In this document: positions 37,997-46,247 of the stretch, piece by piece
Numbering within the stretch: the first letter of the stretch is position 1
Layout of the letters: each line of letters opens with the position of its first letter
NCBI RefSeq assembly: GCF_011304355.1
Contig: NZ_CP049888.1
Location: 434,001 to 498,000, forward strand
Length of the DNA: 64,000 nt
Origin: Weissella coleopterorum
GTDB taxonomy: Bacteria > Bacillota > Bacilli > Lactobacillales > Lactobacillaceae
Direction: 5' to 3'
Made by a program: the position numbers and the translations under genes
The notes under the pieces: model-generated
Databases searched by the model: none
What the model saw: only the letters and a program-made list of their open reading frames with translations
Told to the model about the DNA's origin: nothing

Positions 37997-38031
37997 GAAA
38001 AAACCAGGACATTGATAAAAATGGTCCTGGT
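37997..38031 (-). terminator. Terminator of murF
   Basis: On the minus strand ACCAGGAC pairs with GTCCTGGT and is followed by TTTTTT. Confidence 0.85.
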
Positions 38032-38050
38032 CGTTTAGTTTTTGAGAGTA

Positions 38051-39418
38051 TTAATCCGTTAGGGCGGTTACAATTCGTTCTAAGTGCAGTCCGTGGGAAG
38101 CTTTGAGCAGTATTTGATCATGTGGGTTGAGTTGGTTTTGCAAATCTAAAATAAGTTGGTTCATGTCCGCTTCTGAGAAGGTTTGCAGGTGCATATCTGG
38201 CGCTTGTTGTAAAATAGCTTTTGCTAAGTTTTGCATTATTGGACCAACCAGGTAAACTGCATCTGGTTTGGCAGCAATTATATCTGGTGCAAGCTCAGCA
38301 TGTAATTTAGGACCGGCCGCACCTAATTCGAGCATATCACCAAGTACGATGATTTTTTTTCCAGTTTTTTGAATCGATGCAAAACTTTTCAAGACTTCCC
38401 GAACGGCCGTTGGGTTGGAATTATAAACATCACTAAGAATTTGACCGTCAAAATTACCGGTTAACCATTCAGTACGATTTTCCGTAATCATCGTTTTTTG
38501 GAGGGCAGTTTGCATTGAAGGGACTGGAATTTTTAGCAATTGTCCCACACTAATCGCAGCTAGCGCGTTACTAACATTGTAATTACCAGTTAATGGGATC
38601 TGGAATTGTTCAGAAAATTGGTTGGTTTTAAAATGTGCGTGCTGCGCGTTCAAGCTGATTTCTGAAGCAAAGAGGTCATTTTGTTCACTTAATCCAAAGG
38701 TTTTGGTTTGGTAGCTTTGGTGCGTGGCGCGTTCAATCAGGAGCGGTTCGTCTCCGTTATAAACTAAAGTCCCATTTTGGTTCAAACCGTTAACAATTTC
38801 CATTTTACCATCAGCAATGCGTGCACGGGTTTTAAAGAATTCAATATGTGCCTCACCAATCATCGTCAGTATGGCAATATCTGGATTTACTAATTTGGAA
38901 AGGACATCTAAGTCATGGGGATGATCCATCCCCAATTCGATGACCAAAACTTCAGTATCAGATGGCATGCCTAAAATCGTTAGCGGCACCCCTAGTTCAT
39001 TGTTGAAATTTTTAGGCGTTTTAACCGTTTGAAAAGTGGTACTAGCGATGGCGGCAATAAAGTCTTTGGTGGTGGTTTTGCCATTGGAACCGGAAACGGC
39101 GATTACTTTTGGTGCAACGGATTTAAGATAAGCTTGGGCTAATTGTTGAAACGCCTTTAGTGTATCTTTTACCAAAATTACTGGAAAGTCTTGGGGTTTC
39201 GTTTCGAGGTGATCTTCGGCCCATAAGGTAGCAGTAGCACCATTATCAATGGCACCTTGAATAAAATTATGTCCATCATTTCCCCATGTGATAGGAATGA
39301 AGAGCGTACCTGGCTTGGCGGTTCGACCGTCAAAGGTGACATCGGTGATCTGACTGTTCTGGGGATTAGATAAATCACCACCGACGATTTGGGCGATTTT
39401 TTCCAACGAGTATTCCAT
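38051..39418 (-). CDS. murF: UDP-MurNAc-tripeptide--D-alanyl-D-alanine ligase
   Basis: MurF adds D-Ala-D-Ala to complete the peptidoglycan precursor pentapeptide. The 455-residue protein has the three Mur ligase domains: an N-terminal UDP-binding part (ITDVTFDGRTA), the central ATPase (SGSNGKTTTKDF, residues about 108-120; LGMDHPHDL) and the C-terminal domain (LGDMLELG). GGAGA lies 8 bases before the ATG on the minus strand. It stands alone between terminator and promoter. Confidence 0.95.
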   Translation of the reverse strand: MEYSLEKIAQIVGGDLSNPQNSQITDVTFDGRTAKPGTLFIPITWGNDGHNFIQGAIDNGATATLWAEDHLETKPQDFPVILVKDTLKAFQQLAQAYLKSVAPKVIAVSGSNGKTTTKDFIAAIASTTFQTVKTPKNFNNELGVPLTILGMPSDTEVLVIELGMDHPHDLDVLSKLVNPDIAILTMIGEAHIEFFKTRARIADGKMEIVNGLNQNGTLVYNGDEPLLIERATHQSYQTKTFGLSEQNDLFASEISLNAQHAHFKTNQFSEQFQIPLTGNYNVSNALAAISVGQLLKIPVPSMQTALQKTMITENRTEWLTGNFDGQILSDVYNSNPTAVREVLKSFASIQKTGKKIIVLGDMLELGAAGPKLHAELAPDIIAAKPDAVYLVGPIMQNLAKAILQQAPDMHLQTFSEADMNQLILDLQNQLNPHDQILLKASHGLHLERIVTALTD

Positions 39419-39698
39419 AAAATTATCTCCTACTGCAATTTTTGTTAATTTTATTTTATCAAAAACCGATTGAGATAAATAGAGTTATAAAAATGAATCA
39501 AAATGATTCGGTTTGAGTTGATTAATGGGATAGGGGGTTAGATTTAATAAATCAATTTAAAAGAATAAAATTCCGGATCAATTTAGAAGAATTACCGAGT
39601 TTCTTTTTGATCGATTCTAAAAACTCGGGTAAATTCTGCTATAATAGGAATTAATCAGCAAAAAATTGATATATTTTAAATGAAGAGGTAAAAAAGGG
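39419..39698. promoter_or_regulatory. Divergent region murF / mreB
   Basis: An extended -10, TGC-TATAAT, lies at 39637-39645 and should drive mreB. Directly upstream ACCGAGTTT (39594-39602) and AAACTCGGGT (39621-39630) form an inverted repeat covering the -35 area, so it could be an operator or a transcript-end hairpin. A smaller GAATCA/TGATTC repeat lies at about 39493-39507. Confidence 0.5.
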
Positions 39699-40679
39699 AT
39701 GGCTAAAGAAATTGGAATCGATTTAGGGACTGCAAATGTATTGATTTTTGTCGAGGGTGAGGGCATTGTTTTAAATGAGCCATCCGTTGTGGCTGTCGAT
39801 ATGAAAACGGATAAAGTCTTAGCAGTGGGAACCGAGGCTTACCAGATGGTTGGTCGAACTCCGGGTAATATTCGTGCTGTGCGTCCTTTAAAGGATGGAG
39901 TAATTTCAGACTTTGATATGACAGAAGCAATGCTGGCCTACTTTATTAAAAAGTTGAACGTGAAAGGTGTAATGTCACGACCTAATATTATGGTAGCTGC
40001 GCCGACAAATATCACTGAGATTGAAAAAAAGGCGATTATGCAAGCGGCTGAAAAAGTTGGAGGCGCTAAAGTTTATTTGGAATATGAACCTAAAGTGGCA
40101 GCAATTGGAGCTGGATTGGATATTTTTTCACCAATTTCTTCAATGGTGATTGATATGGGAGGTGGAACTTCTGACATTGCAGTCCTATCATTAGGAGATA
40201 TTGTTTCAGCCCGATCAATTCGCGTCGCGGGTGACAAATTCAATAATGAAATTACCAGCTTTGCCAAACGGAAGCATGGGTTACAGGTTGGAGAACGAAC
40301 GGCAGAACAAATTAAAATTAAATTAGGAAATGCCCTTCAATCTGAAGAACCAGAGACTATGATTATTCGAGGCCGTGACATTTATGATGGAATGCCTAAA
40401 TCGGTTGAAATTAATTCAAATGAAGTGGAATTAGCTTTGCATGATTCATTACAACAAATTGTTAAAGCCGCTCATGATGTTTTAGCTGAAATTCAACCAG
40501 AATTAGCGGCCGATGTAATTGATCGTGGGGTCGTTTTGACAGGTGGTGGCGCATTATTGCGTAATATGGATAAATTAATCTCTTCTGAACTAGGAGTACC
40601 GGTCTTTATTGCGGATCATCCACTGGATAATGTGGCCCGTGGAGCTGGTGAGCTTTTGGAACATATGCACGATAATTAA
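39699..40679 (+). CDS. mreB: Rod-shape-determining protein MreB/Mbl
   Basis: A bacterial actin that directs side-wall synthesis. The 326-residue protein has the actin phosphate motifs GIDLGTANVLIF (residues 5-16) and VIDMGGGTSDIAVLSLG near 150, with the adenosine motif LTGGGALLRN near 290. It could be called MreB or Mbl. It heads a cluster with DUF2969 and rodA, consistent with elongation of the cell wall. Confidence 0.93.
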   Translation: MAKEIGIDLGTANVLIFVEGEGIVLNEPSVVAVDMKTDKVLAVGTEAYQMVGRTPGNIRAVRPLKDGVISDFDMTEAMLAYFIKKLNVKGVMSRPNIMVAAPTNITEIEKKAIMQAAEKVGGAKVYLEYEPKVAAIGAGLDIFSPISSMVIDMGGGTSDIAVLSLGDIVSARSIRVAGDKFNNEITSFAKRKHGLQVGERTAEQIKIKLGNALQSEEPETMIIRGRDIYDGMPKSVEINSNEVELALHDSLQQIVKAAHDVLAEIQPELAADVIDRGVVLTGGGALLRNMDKLISSELGVPVFIADHPLDNVARGAGELLEHMHDN

Positions 40680-40727
40680 AGTAATATGCTTTTTTTAATA
40701 TATTTAAAATGAAAGAAGGGGAACAAT

Positions 40728-40940
40728 ATGTCAAATCGTAAAAATAAGGCAATTGATGTCGAAATTAAGGCGATCACGGATCAAATCAGTGAAGTTAAAA
40801 TTAATAAAAATACCCTTGGACAAATTGATGAAAGTGGTCAACAAATTCAAGTTCAAATTGGACCAAATCATAAACAAATTGTTAAATCATTTGATGAGGG
40901 CGTGGAAGTTTTAATTGCTGAATATAATCTTCATCACTAA
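40728..40940 (+). CDS. DUF2969 family protein
   Basis: A 70-residue, charged, soluble protein that I place in DUF2969, found in lactic acid bacteria between mreB and rodA. AAGGGG lies 6 bases before the ATG. The function is unknown; the location suggests a link to cell shape. Confidence 0.75.
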   Translation: MSNRKNKAIDVEIKAITDQISEVKINKNTLGQIDESGQQIQVQIGPNHKQIVKSFDEGVEVLIAEYNLHH

Positions 40941-41007
40941 ACTAAATTGTGCTTAACTTAAGTTAAGTGCTATATGCTGGATGAAGATAAATAAGAGGTA
41001 AAAGAAA

Positions 41008-42201
41008 ATGTTTAAACGAATTTTAGGCGGTAAGGGTGAAGTAGACTGGGGCATTATTTTTGTGGTGTTGATGCTGGCGCTTATTGGGTTAGCATCGATT
41101 TATGTAGCGGTCGTTCATGACTCAAGTGGAGCCAATCCAATGCGGATGATGGTTATGCAAGGAATTTGGTACATTTTGGGGATCTGTGCAGTCATTTTCA
41201 TCATGCAATTTGATTCTGAAAGATTATGGCGGATCTCGCCATATATCTTTGCCGTTGGGGTCTTTTTAATGGTGGCAGTGCTAATATTCTATAGTCGCTC
41301 GTATGCTATGACAACTGGAGGTAAATCTTGGTTTGCCTTAGGACCGCTAACGTTTCAACCGTCCGAAGTAATGAAGCCAGCCTTCGTTTTAATGCTGGCC
41401 CGCGTCATTGCAGTGCACAATCTGGAATATAGTGAACATACTTTAGCAAATGACTTGTTGCTTTTACGTAAAATTGTTATGTGGAGTTTACCCATTATCA
41501 TTCTTGTCTTGTTGCAACATGACTTTGGAACGATGCTAGTCTTTTTAGCAATTATTTTTGGAATGACGCTTGTCTCGGGAATTTCATGGCGTATTTTAGG
41601 TACTGTGATAGGAGCGGGTGCTGTTTTAGGTGGTGGAGCCATTGCATTGGTAGCATCAGATGTCGGTCGGCATATTTTAGGTAAATTTGGCTTTCAAGCA
41701 TATCAATTTGCGCGTATTGATGCATGGCTGAAGCCGCAGGGGGATACTTCTAACTCGGCCTATCAATTATGGCATTCGATGACGGCGATTGGATCTGGTG
41801 GATTAACGGGAACGGGTTTTAATGTCTCACACGTGAATGTGCCCGTTCGTGAATCAGATATGATCTTTTCAGTGATTGGTGAAAATGCTGGTTTTGTAGG
41901 TTCGTTAATTGTTTTGTTATTATATTTCCTTTTGATCTATCGAATTTTTCAAGTTGTGATGGAGACTTCAAATCAATTCTATGCTTATATTGGAGCAGGA
42001 ATTATCATGATGTTAGTGTTCCATATTTTCGAAAATATTGGAATGAGTATTGGATTAGTACCGTTAACTGGAATCCCCCTACCCTTTATTTCCCAAGGAG
42101 GTTCCGCATTAGTTGGAAACATGATTGGAATTGGTTTGATCATGTCAATGAGCTTTCATAATCAAAAGTACACCTTATCAGAAAGGGAGGGCTTCGCATA
42201 A
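41008..42201 (+). CDS. rodA: Rod-shape-determining protein RodA (SEDS glycosyltransferase)
   Basis: RodA polymerises glycan strands during elongation together with a class B penicillin-binding protein. The 397-residue protein has about ten membrane segments. Family signatures are FQPSEVMKPAF, LLQHDFGT, SAYQLWHSMTAIGSGG and the C-terminal PLTGIPLPFISQGGS. It is followed by proC with the overlap TAATG. RodA is preferred over FtsW because of the mreB neighbour. Confidence 0.92.
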   Translation: MFKRILGGKGEVDWGIIFVVLMLALIGLASIYVAVVHDSSGANPMRMMVMQGIWYILGICAVIFIMQFDSERLWRISPYIFAVGVFLMVAVLIFYSRSYAMTTGGKSWFALGPLTFQPSEVMKPAFVLMLARVIAVHNLEYSEHTLANDLLLLRKIVMWSLPIIILVLLQHDFGTMLVFLAIIFGMTLVSGISWRILGTVIGAGAVLGGGAIALVASDVGRHILGKFGFQAYQFARIDAWLKPQGDTSNSAYQLWHSMTAIGSGGLTGTGFNVSHVNVPVRESDMIFSVIGENAGFVGSLIVLLLYFLLIYRIFQVVMETSNQFYAYIGAGIIMMLVFHIFENIGMSIGLVPLTGIPLPFISQGGSALVGNMIGIGLIMSMSFHNQKYTLSEREGFA

Positions 42202-42998
42202 TGTTTAAAATTGGATTTATTGGTGCTGGAAATATGGCTCAAGCTATGATGCAGGGCTGGTCAAAGTTAGATGCTAATCAGGTGACGCAAGGCGCTTACG
42301 TTCGCCATCAATTACCAGAACAGACGCAAGCTTGGCAAGTGGAGCCATTCCAGAGTATTAGTGAGGCGGCCTTAGTGAGTGATATGTTGGTCTTAGCAAC
42401 ACCACCCACCGCTTTGACGGCGATTGCTGATGAGCTCAAGCCCATTCTGGCGGCGATGCCTCATAAAATTGTGGTTTCCGTCTTGGGTGGGATCTCAGTT
42501 TCGATGCTTGAAGAAGCATTGGGTCGCCAAGCTAAGATTGTTCGTGCCCTACCCAATGTTAACGTGGCGGTAGGACAAGGTTATACCGCGATGTATGCTG
42601 GATCACAAATTACAGCGGAAGAAAAAGGTGCAGTCTTTGCACTTTTGGCAGAACTGGGACGGGTGGATGAAATGCCCGAAGCTGAGTTTGGAGCAGTAAG
42701 TGCTCTAGCTGGTTCTGGTCCCGCTTTTGTCGCTGGATTTATCCAAGCGCTGACCGAAGCTGGTAAAGCGGCCGGTTTAGATGAAGAAATGGCAGCCAAG
42801 CTAAGCGTACAAACTTTCCGTGGTACTGTTGATAAAATGAGACAAGATGATTTAAAGGCCCTTGATTTGGCTCAGTTGGTGATGACACCAGGTGGATCAA
42901 CCGCGGCCGGTTGGGAAGTAATGCAAGCGGGTAATTTGAATGGCTTAGTGACGAATGTGATTCACGCCACCATGCAAAAAAATGCTGAATTTGAATAA
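42201..42998 (+). CDS. proC: Pyrroline-5-carboxylate reductase
   Basis: ProC makes proline from pyrroline-5-carboxylate using NAD(P)H. The 265-residue protein begins with the Rossmann motif GFIGAGNMAQAMMQGW and ends with the family signature VMTPGGSTAAGWEVM. It overlaps the last base of rodA and is likely co-transcribed. proA and proB are not in the window. Confidence 0.95.
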   Translation: MFKIGFIGAGNMAQAMMQGWSKLDANQVTQGAYVRHQLPEQTQAWQVEPFQSISEAALVSDMLVLATPPTALTAIADELKPILAAMPHKIVVSVLGGISVSMLEEALGRQAKIVRALPNVNVAVGQGYTAMYAGSQITAEEKGAVFALLAELGRVDEMPEAEFGAVSALAGSGPAFVAGFIQALTEAGKAAGLDEEMAAKLSVQTFRGTVDKMRQDDLKALDLAQLVMTPGGSTAAGWEVMQAGNLNGLVTNVIHATMQKNAEFE

Positions 42999-43085
42999 AT
43001 TTAAATTTATTTTCAAAAAAGACTTGCCAAGCATTCTAATTCTTGGTATTATATTATTTGTTGTTAAGCGACAACAAGTAATTAT

Positions 43086-43157
43086 GGCTCATTGGTCAAG
43101 CGGTTAAGACTCCGGTTTTTCACACCGGCATCCAGGGTTCGACTCCCTGATGAGCTA
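43086..43157 (+). tRNA. tRNA-Glu (anticodon TTC)
   Basis: A 72-nt cloverleaf. The acceptor arm GGCTCAT pairs with ATGAGCT (G1-T72 is a wobble), the anticodon loop is TTTTCAC on a CCGGT/ACCGG stem, and the T arm is CCAGG-GTTCGAC-TCCCTG-like. Discriminator A, CCA not encoded. It reads GAA and GAG. Confidence 0.95.
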
Positions 43158-43163
43158 TTATTT

Positions 43164-43199
43164 AAAACGACATCTTGTAAATAAAGGTGTCGTTTTTTT
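43164..43199 (+). terminator. Terminator after tRNA-Glu(TTC)
   Basis: AAAACGACA pairs with TGTCGTTTT across a 15-base loop, then T residues. Confidence 0.85.
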
Positions 43200-43274
43200 A
43201 TACAAATTATGTATTGATTCATAATATGGTATTATTGTATTAAAAGATTGTATCCACACATTGAGAGGTTAAAA

Positions 43275-43997
43275 ATGTTAATTTTACTATTTATTGGAGT
43301 TGTCTTATTAGGACTAGCTGGAATTACATATTTCCGGCATAAGATTGTACGGTGGAGCCTAATCATCATTGGAGCCATTTTAATGATCGGTAGTGCGGTT
43401 GGAATTTCAATGGCCCCTAGTAATCATTGGTTTATGGAACATCAAGTATTGAATAAAACGATTAAAATGGATGCTAAAACGAAAGTTGGTGATAATTCAT
43501 TTATCGTGACAACTAAGGCAAAAAATTCTAAGTTTGAATATCACTACAAGTGGGATAACAAAAATTATCGTATTACACCCAAAACTGGAACGACGCATGT
43601 TGTGAAGGGAAAGACCGCAGAAGTAAAAGAGCATATTAGTAACTATCAGGCCAAGAGTTTCTTTGCGAAATTTATGTTGATTGGTTTGCCAACGACTACA
43701 GAACCAGATGTTAAATATACATTTGTCTTACCTGAAAATTGGTACATTATCTCAAATGAACAAGATCAAGAAATTCAAGATAAGATTAAAGCTTCCAACT
43801 CTGGCTTAGAAGATAAGATTAAAGAAAACGTTACTGAAGCTGTTCAAGCGGAAGTTAAAAAGAATCCAGACTATTTAAATGATAAGGATGCACAAAAAAA
43901 GACTCAAGATGAAATCGTGCAATCAGTAACGAGTGATATTAATCAAAAATTAGCGAATGATGTTAATAATATGTTAAATGACTGGCATTTGAAATAG
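43275..43997 (+). CDS. Two-helix membrane protein, DUF4811-like
   Basis: 240 residues with two N-terminal membrane helices (about residues 2-18 and 26-44) and a hydrophilic outside part of about 190 residues, lysine-rich with a coiled-coil-like C-terminus (DKIKASNSGLEDKIKENVTE). I think it belongs to DUF4811, common in lactobacilli, but this is from memory. The ATG at 43275 follows GAGAGG. It is followed 25 bases later by the FGGY-like gene on the same strand. Confidence 0.55.
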   Translation: MLILLFIGVVLLGLAGITYFRHKIVRWSLIIIGAILMIGSAVGISMAPSNHWFMEHQVLNKTIKMDAKTKVGDNSFIVTTKAKNSKFEYHYKWDNKNYRITPKTGTTHVVKGKTAEVKEHISNYQAKSFFAKFMLIGLPTTTEPDVKYTFVLPENWYIISNEQDQEIQDKIKASNSGLEDKIKENVTEAVQAEVKKNPDYLNDKDAQKKTQDEIVQSVTSDINQKLANDVNNMLNDWHLK

Positions 43998-44022
43998 GAC
44001 GGCTTAACGGGAGTGTACCGAG

Positions 44023-44730
44023 ATGAAATATACGTTAGAAATCCGAATGACCGGTGAGCAAATCGTGGGAATTATCGAAGATGAAAATGGTAATCAGCAC
44101 GAGGTCAACGAATTCTATCAACATTCGTGGGATGAACAGCTCCAAATCATGGATCTAAAAGCAATGGGACGATTTTTTCAAGCATTTGTAGTGCGGATTA
44201 CGAACCACTTACCAGAACGTTCTGAGATCACCAAAATTCAGTTACATGATAATATTGACGGCTGGGCGTTCCTAGATGCCAATGGGCAGACTTTACAAGC
44301 AGGAAATTACCGTGCTGAGTTGCAGCCGCAATTTAAAGGTTATTTAAAAGCCATGCGCCTGAATGGAATTGCGGGTCAATTAGAACGTAAAGCTGGAGCT
44401 GAATTTTCTTTGAATACTCCATTGTTGGCGGCTTTATGGTTTAAAAATGAACATGCGGATCAATATGAACAATTAGCTTATTTTGCTAGTTTTCAAGAAT
44501 ATCTCCATTACCTATTTACAGGCAAAAACCAAATTATGCCTCATTTAGCGGCACGAACAGGACTATACGACTTGGGACATGCCCAATGGGATTCACAAGC
44601 CTTAGCATTGGTTGGGTTAACAGAAGGTATGTTGCCAGATGTAGTGAATGTAGATGGATTTGAAGATCAAATTTTACCTGAATTTAGTCGTCTGCTAGGT
44701 TTGAATAAAGATACCAAAATTAAGTGGTAG
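44023..44730 (+). CDS. Truncated FGGY-kinase-like protein
   Basis: 235 residues. The middle, NTPLLAALWFKNEHADQYEQ, then SFQEYLHYLFTG, LAARTGLYDL and WDSQAL...LPDVV, is the N-terminal domain of FGGY sugar kinases (gluconate or xylulose kinase type). But the DxGTTS phosphate loop at the start is replaced by unrelated residues, and the whole C-terminal ATP-binding domain (about 250 residues) is missing. It cannot be a normal kinase. It may be a relic or a protein reused for another purpose. GGAG precedes the ATG at suitable distance, so it may still be made. Confidence 0.7.
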   Translation: MKYTLEIRMTGEQIVGIIEDENGNQHEVNEFYQHSWDEQLQIMDLKAMGRFFQAFVVRITNHLPERSEITKIQLHDNIDGWAFLDANGQTLQAGNYRAELQPQFKGYLKAMRLNGIAGQLERKAGAEFSLNTPLLAALWFKNEHADQYEQLAYFASFQEYLHYLFTGKNQIMPHLAARTGLYDLGHAQWDSQALALVGLTEGMLPDVVNVDGFEDQILPEFSRLLGLNKDTKIKW

Positions 44731-44734
44731 AGCG

Positions 44735-44740
44735 TATAAT
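44735..44740 (+). promoter_or_regulatory. -10 box of the multi-hairpin RNA
   Basis: TATAAT in GCGTATAATATAAT just after the FGGY-like gene; the -35 box is poor. Transcription should start near 44747. Confidence 0.5.
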
Positions 44741-44746
44741 ATAATT

Positions 44747-45014
44747 GTTACCGGGGATGCAACTAGTCAAGGAGTTAAGGAACCTAGGACTGTTTGATTG
44801 AATTCAAAAGGGTGCGATGCCCTGTTGTCCGGTAATGACTAAATTCGAGGGTTGAAGGCCTCGAATTTAGTGGGAGAATGGTCAAGTGTGATGGCTTGAC
44901 CAGATGGAAAAAAGTTTAGTTGTCGTGGTGGATCAACTAAACTTATTATGGTGAAATAAGGTGGGGACACCTTATCAGAAAGCACACACTCATTTAGTGA
45001 GCAGTGCTTTTTTT
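44747..45014 (+). ncRNA. Unidentified multi-hairpin small RNA (about 268 nt)
   Basis: No ORF of note. The 5' end TTACCGG (44748-44754) pairs with CCGGTAA (44829-44835) and encloses a domain of about 75 nt that contains three GGA and an AGGGTG-CG-ATGCCCT-like hairpin. Four perfect hairpins follow: 12 bp (44839-44870), 8 bp (44879-44902), 10 bp (44913-44943) and 8 bp (44956-44975). A terminator with T7 closes it at 44979-45014. The loops are purine-rich with GG (GTTGAAGG, TGTGATGG, TCGTGGTGGAT, GGGA). I cannot match it to tmRNA, 6S, RNase P, SRP RNA or a riboswitch. Confidence 0.65.
44979..45014 (+). terminator. Terminator of the multi-hairpin RNA
   Basis: AAAGCAC (44979-44985) pairs with GTGCTTT (45004-45010), with CTCA/TGAG inside, followed by T residues. 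Confidence 0.85.
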
Positions 45015-45114
45015 GTATCGCATTGGATTAGCTTGTGTTTTGGATGGGGATTTTATTTGCACAATGAATTGAATTTGGTATGCTTAAGACACGTTAAATA
45101 TGGGAGGAATCATT

Positions 45115-45939
45115 TTGGAATTTATATCGTGGAATATTGATAGTTTAAATGCGGCAGTGGAACATACATCAGCTCGTGGGGAAATGACTTGGTCAGTCTT
45201 GCAAGAAATAGCAGCAAAAAAACCCGCTGTTTTTGCGATTCAAGAAACCAAAGCTAAAAAAACCGGATTGACTAAAAAACAAACTGAGGTAATGGGCGAA
45301 TTATTTCCAGATTATTTTCAATATGCAAATATTAGTATGGGGCGTCCAGGTTACGCTGGAACGTTAATGTTGAGCCAGCAAGAACCATTGCAGGTCGACT
45401 ATCCGACTATTGGTGCGCCAGGTGACATGGATTTGGAAGGCCGCATAATTACGCTTGAATTTGAAGAATATTTTGTGACCACAGTGTATACTCCTAATTC
45501 TGGTTCAGAGTTAGCTCGTTTAGAAGATCGCCAAGCATGGGACCACGCTTTTAAAATTTATTTGGAAAGCTTGGATCGTCAAAAGCCGGTTATTGTGAGT
45601 GGCGATTTTAATGTTGCTCATCAAGCGATTGATCTTAAAAATCCACAAAGTAATCACCATTCTGCAGGATTTACGGATGAGGAACGAGCTAGTTTTACTG
45701 AGTTATTAGAAGCCGGATTTATTGATACTTTTCGAACTTTGAATCCCACGAAAGAACAAATTTATACTTGGTGGGCGCAAATTAGTCGAACGGCAAAGCA
45801 GAATAATAGTGGATGGCGGATTGATTATTATCTAGCTTCACAGCGATTACGGTCGCAATTAAAAGATTTTACAGTGTTAGACACTGGTGAGCGGCGCGAT
45901 CATGCTCCCATTAAAGTGGTTTTTGATTTTAAATCGTAA
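45115..45939 (+). CDS. exoA: Exodeoxyribonuclease III / AP endonuclease
   Basis: ExoA cuts DNA at abasic sites in base-excision repair. The 274-residue protein shows SWNIDSLN, FAIQETKAKK, VSGDFNVAHQ and GERRDHAPI, the metal and catalytic residues of the exonuclease-endonuclease-phosphatase family. I start it at TTG 45115, with GGGAGGA 7 bases upstream; the ATG at 45100 would lie inside that site. Confidence 0.94.
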   Translation: MEFISWNIDSLNAAVEHTSARGEMTWSVLQEIAAKKPAVFAIQETKAKKTGLTKKQTEVMGELFPDYFQYANISMGRPGYAGTLMLSQQEPLQVDYPTIGAPGDMDLEGRIITLEFEEYFVTTVYTPNSGSELARLEDRQAWDHAFKIYLESLDRQKPVIVSGDFNVAHQAIDLKNPQSNHHSAGFTDEERASFTELLEAGFIDTFRTLNPTKEQIYTWWAQISRTAKQNNSGWRIDYYLASQRLRSQLKDFTVLDTGERRDHAPIKVVFDFKS

Positions 45940-46003
45940 AACTGTTGACTAAAATATAATATTCCTGTATATTTATATATTGTTGTTGAGTAATCAACTC
46001 AAT

Positions 46004-46075
46004 GGCCCAATGGTCAAGTGGTTAAGACGTCGCGTTCTCAGCGCGGAATCCAGGGTTCGATTCCCTGTTGGGCTA
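46004..46075 (+). tRNA. tRNA-Glu (anticodon CTC)
   Basis: A 72-nt cloverleaf. GGCCCAA pairs with TTGGGCT (G1-T72 wobble), the anticodon loop is TTCTCAG on TCGCG/CGCGG, and the T arm carries GGTTCGATTCC. Discriminator A, no CCA. It should read only GAG and complements the TTC isoacceptor 2.9 kb upstream. Confidence 0.93.
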
Positions 46076-46090
46076 TAAATGATACATTTT

Positions 46091-46136
46091 AAAAAAGTCG
46101 TTGTACAGCGTTTATCGTTGATATGACGGCTTTTTT
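46091..46136 (+). terminator. Terminator after tRNA-Glu(CTC)
   Basis: AAAAAAGTCGT pairs with ACGGCTTTTTT (one G-T pair) with a long loop. Confidence 0.75.
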
Positions 46137-46197
46137 GTAGCTTTTTATGTCGTAATAGATTGTGATTAAATACGGTCTTTTTTTGCAGTTGGGGCTA

Positions 46198-46244
46198 CAA
46201 AAAAGACTCAAGACTTTCTGTATTTCGAACGTCTGAGTCTTTTT
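46198..46244 (-). terminator. Terminator of the LacI-type regulator
   Basis: AAAAAGACTCA (46200-46210) and TGAGTCTTTTT (46234-46244) form an 11-bp stem just past the gene's stop codon; it has T runs in both directions. Confidence 0.8.
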
Positions 46245-46247
46245 AAA

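Noticed and set aside
44747..45014. tmRNA, 6S RNA, RNase P RNA, SRP RNA or riboswitch at this site
   Set aside because: The 5' and 3' ends do not form a tRNA-like half, no tag reading frame is seen, the GAGGAAAGTCC and SRP GGAAG/AGCA marks are missing, and the layout of separate hairpins does not fit 6S. exoA is not a usual riboswitch target.
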